From Thalassobacillus pellis (GTDB taxonomy: Bacteria > Bacillota > Bacilli > Bacillales > Halobacillaceae): a DNA stretch of 64,000 nucleotides. The notes below the pieces were generated by a model. It was given only the letters and a program-made list of their open reading frames with translations, did no database searches and had not been told where the DNA came from. How positions within the stretch are numbered: position 1 is the stretch's first letter; each line of letters opens with the position of its first letter. Below, one piece after another: positions 60,390 through 64,000 of the stretch. The translations under genes were made by a program, and so were the position numbers. The DNA lies in NCBI RefSeq assembly GCF_016908295.1, contig NZ_JAFBDO010000001.1, positions 186,001 to 250,000 on the forward strand, given 5' to 3'.

Positions 60390-61117
60390 TACTCTTCCTC
60401 CTTCAAAGCATCTGCCAGACTGAACTTTCCAGTATAAAGCGCTTTGCCGACAATCGATCCGATGACATGCCTATCCTGATACTGTTTCAATGTCTGCAGA
60501 TCCTCGATGCCTTTAATACCTCCGGAAGCTATTACATCTGTATCTGTTTCTTCTGCTAGTCGGACAATCTCATTCGTATTAGGTCCGGAAAGCATTCCAT
60601 CTTTGGCAATATCCGTGTAAATGAATGTCTCTGCCCCTGCATCTGCCAATTCTTTACCCAGATCAACAGCGGCGACTTCTGAACGCTTGAGCCATCCTTC
60701 TGTTGCCACATAGCCATCTTTTGCATCGATACCGATGACAATTTGTTCCCCGAAGTCTGCCAGCAGCTGTTTTGTCAGCGGCAGATCACGTATTGCCAGG
60801 GAACCGATGATCACTCTGTCCACACCTTTATCCAAATAAAAACGGACATCCTGTTCTGAACGGATGCCTCCTCCGATTTGCACCTGACATTCTAATTCTT
60901 CGGCAACTTTTATGACATGCTCCGCATTCTTCCTGGATCCTTCTTTCGCACCGTCTAAATCGACCATATGAATCCATGTAGCACCTGTTTCAGCAAATTG
61001 CTTCGCAACTTCAAATGGGTTTTCTCCATAAACGGTTTCTTTATTGAAATCTCCCTGCTCAAGGCGGACACACTTCCCATTCCGCATGTCAATGGCAGGA
61101 AATATCGTAAAACTCAT
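60389..61117 (-). CDS. hisA: phosphoribosylformimino-5-aminoimidazole carboxamide ribotide isomerase
   Basis: A 242-residue TIM barrel, sister of HisF, that opens the ribose of ProFAR. Catalytic residues are in [14 protein letters not shown] (Asp8) and [14 protein letters not shown] (near residue 128), with phosphate loops [11 protein letters not shown] and [11 protein letters not shown]. The ATG at 61117 overlaps the hisH stop by one base, eight bases after GGAGGG. Confidence 0.96.
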   Translation of the reverse strand: MSFTIFPAIDMRNGKCVRLEQGDFNKETVYGENPFEVAKQFAETGATWIHMVDLDGAKEGSRKNAEHVIKVAEELECQVQIGGGIRSEQDVRFYLDKGVDRVIIGSLAIRDLPLTKQLLADFGEQIVIGIDAKDGYVATEGWLKRSEVAAVDLGKELADAGAETFIYTDIAKDGMLSGPNTNEIVRLAEETDTDVIASGGIKGIEDLQTLKQYQDRHVIGSIVGKALYTGKFSLADALKEEE

Positions 61118-61761
61118 CACACTCGCCCTCCCTGTGGCTGTACTATGCGCTTACAAAAGTTCTCCAGCAGTTTCATACCGGCATGGCTGCTTTTTTCTGG
61201 ATGGAACTGGCTTGCAAATAAAGAATCCTTCCCGACAATACCAGGAACTTCAACGTGGTAATCTGCTGTTGAGAGTAAAATGGATGTGTCTTTCGTAAAT
61301 ACATAATAAGAATGGACGAAATATACATATTCCTCACCAATGCCGGTGAGCAATGGATGACCTGGCTGCCGGATATTAAGCCGATTCCACCCCATATGAG
61401 GCACTTTATATTTATGTCCTTCCTCGTCAATGCCAGGAAACTTTACGATTCTCCCCGGTAACAGACCTAGTCCTTTAGTCTCTCCGTTCTCTTCGCTTTC
61501 TTCAAATAAAAGCTGCATGCCAAGACAGATGCCATATATCGGGACACCGGCTTTTGCCTTTTCCTTAATAAATGGAATGAATCCATGTGCTTCCAATGCT
61601 TTGATGGCGTCCGGAAATGCACCAACTCCAGGCAAAATGTAACCATCACAATGTTCTATTTCTTCCGGATGTTCGCCAAATTGATAGGGAACTTGCAGGC
61701 GCTCCAGTGCCTTGGAGACACTGAACAGGTTCCCCATCCCATAATCGATGATTCCAATCAT
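61117..61761 (-). CDS. hisH: imidazole glycerol phosphate synthase glutaminase subunit
   Basis: A 214-residue class I glutamine amidotransferase that supplies ammonia to HisF. The nucleophile cysteine is in [12 protein letters not shown] (near residue 79), and the His-Glu pair is in [13 protein letters not shown] (near residue 190). [13 protein letters not shown] forms the oxyanion region. It begins two bases after the hisB stop. Confidence 0.97.
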   Translation of the reverse strand: MIGIIDYGMGNLFSVSKALERLQVPYQFGEHPEEIEHCDGYILPGVGAFPDAIKALEAHGFIPFIKEKAKAGVPIYGICLGMQLLFEESEENGETKGLGLLPGRIVKFPGIDEEGHKYKVPHMGWNRLNIRQPGHPLLTGIGEEYVYFVHSYYVFTKDTSILLSTADYHVEVPGIVGKDSLFASQFHPEKSSHAGMKLLENFCKRIVQPQGGRV

Positions 61762-61763
61762 AA

Positions 61764-62360
61764 TTAAAGACTTCCCTTCGTGCTTGGTACTCCAGTAATC
61801 CTTGGGTCTACCTGCGTCGCTTCATCCAGGGACCTTGCCAGCGCTTTAAACATCGCTTCGACGATATGATGAGTATTATGACCGTGATGAAGAACGATAT
61901 GTAGATTAATTCGCGCTTCTAACGCAAACTTCCAGAAGAACTCATATACATTCTCCGTATCAAATGTCCCTAACTTTGAAGCAGGAAGCTCGGCTTTCCA
62001 CTCGAGGTGCGGGCGATCGCTCAAATCGACTGCGACTGTCACTAATGTTTCATCCATCGGAAGCGTCATGGAACCATATCGCTTAATGCCTGTTTTATCT
62101 CCTACTGCTTGGCGGAAAGCTTGACCCAGACAAATACCGATATCTTCGGTGAGATGATGGTCATCAACCTCTATATCCCCATGCCCTCTCACTGTAAGAT
62201 CAAACAGTCCGTGCTTGGAGAACAACTCCAGCATATGGGACATAAACGGAACCTGTACATCCAGTTCTGGCAATCCGGAACCATCAAGGTTGATCTGTAA
62301 ATCAATATCCGTTTCCCTTGTTTTTCGCTCAATGGCTGCAGTCCTGTTGTTACTTGTCAT
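61764..62360 (-). CDS. hisB: imidazoleglycerol-phosphate dehydratase
   Basis: A 198-residue Mn2+ enzyme, stand-alone form without the phosphatase domain of enterobacteria. Metal motifs are [13 protein letters not shown]-type ([16 protein letters not shown] near residue 70) and [19 protein letters not shown] near 155. ATGA overlap with hisD. Confidence 0.97.
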   Translation of the reverse strand: MTSNNRTAAIERKTRETDIDLQINLDGSGLPELDVQVPFMSHMLELFSKHGLFDLTVRGHGDIEVDDHHLTEDIGICLGQAFRQAVGDKTGIKRYGSMTLPMDETLVTVAVDLSDRPHLEWKAELPASKLGTFDTENVYEFFWKFALEARINLHIVLHHGHNTHHIVEAMFKALARSLDEATQVDPRITGVPSTKGSL

Positions 62361-63631
62361 TGTTCGTCCTCCTTCCGCTTCTCGACTGCCCGTGCGTGAG
62401 CTTCCAACCCTTCCATTCTGGCAAAACGGGCAATTTTTTTATGATTTTCCTCCCACGCCTGTCGGCTGTAAGAAATGATACTTGACTTTTTAACAAAATC
62501 ATCGACATTCAACGGACTGGAAAAGCGGGCAGTTCCATTAGTCGGTAACACATGATTCGGTCCGGCAAAATAATCGCCGATTGGCTCGCTGCTATACCTG
62601 CCAAGAAATATCGCTCCTGCATGTTTGATAGATGGCAGGACGTCAAACGGCATTTCCGTTATTATTTCGAGATGTTCCGGCGCTATTTCATTGACCGTAT
62701 CTACTGCCTCACTCAGTGATTCACATAAAATGATGGCACCATAATTTTCGATGCTTTTCAGGGCGACTTCCTGCCTTGGAAGAGACTGCAACTGTTTTTC
62801 GAGTTCCATTTGCACCCCTTCTGCTAATACCTCACTTGTGGTCACAAGCAAGCTGGATGAACGGGCATCATGCTCAGCCTGCGACAATAAGTCAGAGGCA
62901 ACTTCAGCAGGACGCGCTGTTTCATCTGCAAGAATGACAATCTCACTTGGCCCGGCGATCATATCGATGGCAACGTCCCCGAACACTTCCCGCTTAGCCA
63001 GCGCTACAAAAATGTTACCTGGCCCAACAATTTTATCGACAGGTGGTATGGATGTTGTTCCATATGCAAGGCCTGCCACAGCCTGAGCACCACCAGCTTT
63101 ATAGATCTCATCCACTCCTACTATATCAGCGGCAACCAGCACGCCTGCCGGAATATTCCCGTTCTCGTCAGGTGGTGTTGTCATAGCGATTCTGTTGACA
63201 CCGGCAGCCTTTGCGGGAATGACATTCATAAATACAGAGGACGGATAAGCAGCAGTTCCCCCGGGTACATAGACACCAACAGCATCAATTGGAGTGATTT
63301 TCTGACCTAATATCGTTCCACTTTCCTCCGCATTAAACCAGGATTGCCTGACCTGTTTTTCGTGGAAATTTCTAATATTCTCAGCTGCTTCTCGCAAAAC
63401 GGCAATCATTTCATCATCCATATCCTGATAGGCGTTAGTAATTTCTTCCTCGGTTATCTTCAGGTTTTCCAGTATGGCGCCGTCAAACTTTTTCGTATAA
63501 TGAAAAATTGCTTCATCCTGACGTTCCCGTACATCGGCTATGATCGCTTGCACTGCCTTCCGCTGCTCTTCCGTTCCGGCATCGACACTGCGCTTAAAAG
63601 TCTGCATATCTGCTTTACGGAGCAGCTTCAT
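62357..63631 (-). CDS. hisD: histidinol dehydrogenase
   Basis: A 424-residue Zn2+ enzyme that oxidises histidinol to histidine in two NAD-dependent steps. Motifs: [42 protein letters not shown], the signature [30 protein letters not shown], and [14 protein letters not shown]. The start overlaps the hisG stop as ATGA. Confidence 0.97.
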   Translation of the reverse strand: MKLLRKADMQTFKRSVDAGTEEQRKAVQAIIADVRERQDEAIFHYTKKFDGAILENLKITEEEITNAYQDMDDEMIAVLREAAENIRNFHEKQVRQSWFNAEESGTILGQKITPIDAVGVYVPGGTAAYPSSVFMNVIPAKAAGVNRIAMTTPPDENGNIPAGVLVAADIVGVDEIYKAGGAQAVAGLAYGTTSIPPVDKIVGPGNIFVALAKREVFGDVAIDMIAGPSEIVILADETARPAEVASDLLSQAEHDARSSSLLVTTSEVLAEGVQMELEKQLQSLPRQEVALKSIENYGAIILCESLSEAVDTVNEIAPEHLEIITEMPFDVLPSIKHAGAIFLGRYSSEPIGDYFAGPNHVLPTNGTARFSSPLNVDDFVKKSSIISYSRQAWEENHKKIARFARMEGLEAHARAVEKRKEDEQ

Positions 63632-64000
63632 TTGACTTCCTCCCCTATGACTATACTTAATTGCCTGACCATTTCATCTATTTCATCGCTTTTTAATCGA
63701 AAACTGACTGGGTTGACGATAAGTCTCGAGGTGATCTCCGTTATTTTTTCATACTCGACCAGCCCGTTTTCACGCAATGTACGTCCAGTTGAGACAATAT
63801 CAACAATTCTATCCGCAAGGCCAATCAATGGTGCAAGTTCTATTGAGCCGTTCAACGGTATGATTTCTATTTGTTCCCCTTGCTCGCGAAAATAATCTGC
63901 AGCTACTTTCGGATATTTGGTAGCAATTTTCGGAGCTATTCTGCTAAGTGGCTGATCTGGAAGTCCCGCAACCGCGATATAACATGGACTGATGCCTAAG
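63628..64000 (-). CDS. hisG: ATP phosphoribosyltransferase HisG, C-terminal part
   Basis: Partial gene: the 5' part lies beyond the right edge. The visible 124 residues run from [14 protein letters not shown] to IGEEVK and include [41 protein letters not shown] (the PRPP-site signature) and ENGLVE. HisG starts the pathway from ATP and PRPP. It ends without the regulatory ACT-like domain, so it is the short form that needs HisZ, expected just outside the window. Confidence 0.93.
   Translation of the reverse strand, partial: LGISPCYIAVAGLPDQPLSRIAPKIATKYPKVAADYFREQGEQIEIIPLNGSIELAPLIGLADRIVDIVSTGRTLRENGLVEYEKITEITSRLIVNPVSFRLKSDEIDEMVRQLSIVIGEEVK

Noticed and set aside
63628-63855. Stand-alone 75-residue protein
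   Set aside because: The frame continues upstream to the window edge with clear HisG sequence; the internal ATG is not the start.

Overview
The window is a stretch of chromosome from a low-to-moderate-GC Gram-positive of the Bacillaceae. Gene content and local order follow the Bacillus subtilis core: ssrA-smpB-rnr-est-secG, cggR-gap-pgk-tpiA-gpmI-eno, appDFABC, clpP, crh-whiA-yvcK-rapZ-yvcI-trxB-yvcD and the his operon. Acidic proteins, a carnitine-to-betaine gene set and the overall gene mix suggest a moderately halophilic genus such as Halobacillus. The genus is an inference; the family is well supported. TTG and GTG starts are common (rnr, fruR, cysJ, cysC, pgk, motA, appA, clpP, crh and others).

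Layout. 1-5.3 kb: a CDF cation exporter, murB, a small predicted gene, a small membrane protein, tmRNA and SmpB (trans-translation) and a GNAT acetyltransferase. 5.6-9.2 kb: rnr, est, secG. 9.3-15.0 kb: a fructose operon, fruR-fruK-fruA, that continues into the general PTS genes ptsH-ptsI. 15.1-24.8 kb: a nine-gene sulfate assimilation and siroheme operon read leftward (cysH-sat-cysC-sumT-sirB-sirC-hemD-cysJ-cysI) under an S-box (SAM-I) riboswitch. A second S-box, on the opposite strand, controls a TauE/SafE permease at 25.2 kb; the main operon has no sulfate permease, so this is the likely sulfur-anion transporter.

26-31 kb is accessory: a SET-domain protein, a three-gene carnitine degradation set (L-carnitine dehydrogenase, dehydrocarnitine cleavage enzyme, hotdog thioesterase) with a TetR regulator and repeated operators, and two genes I cannot name. 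31.2-38.5 kb is the lower-glycolysis operon with a well-formed CggR operator. 39-41 kb holds motAB behind a sigma-D promoter. 41.3-47.4 kb holds tRNA-Arg(CCG) and the App oligopeptide transporter. 47.6-50.2 kb is a two-component system preceded by a predicted extracytoplasmic protein; a good CodY-like box lies in front, and a weaker one lies in front of app. 50.4 kb on: clpP with an embedded CtsR operator, the radical-SAM gene yfkAB, crh with its own cre-containing leader, whiA-yvcK-rapZ-yvcI, trxB, a TPR protein and hisGDBHAFI, with hisG cut by the right edge.

No complete IS, prophage, CRISPR array or rRNA gene is visible. The repetitive DNA seen is a cruciform-like intergenic repeat at 51.3 kb and a pair of about 80-bp related elements at 36.2 and 38.9 kb. 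The most interesting items are the second S-box and its permease, the carnitine module with its operators, the CodY-boxed sensor operon, the crh leader and the paired repeat.
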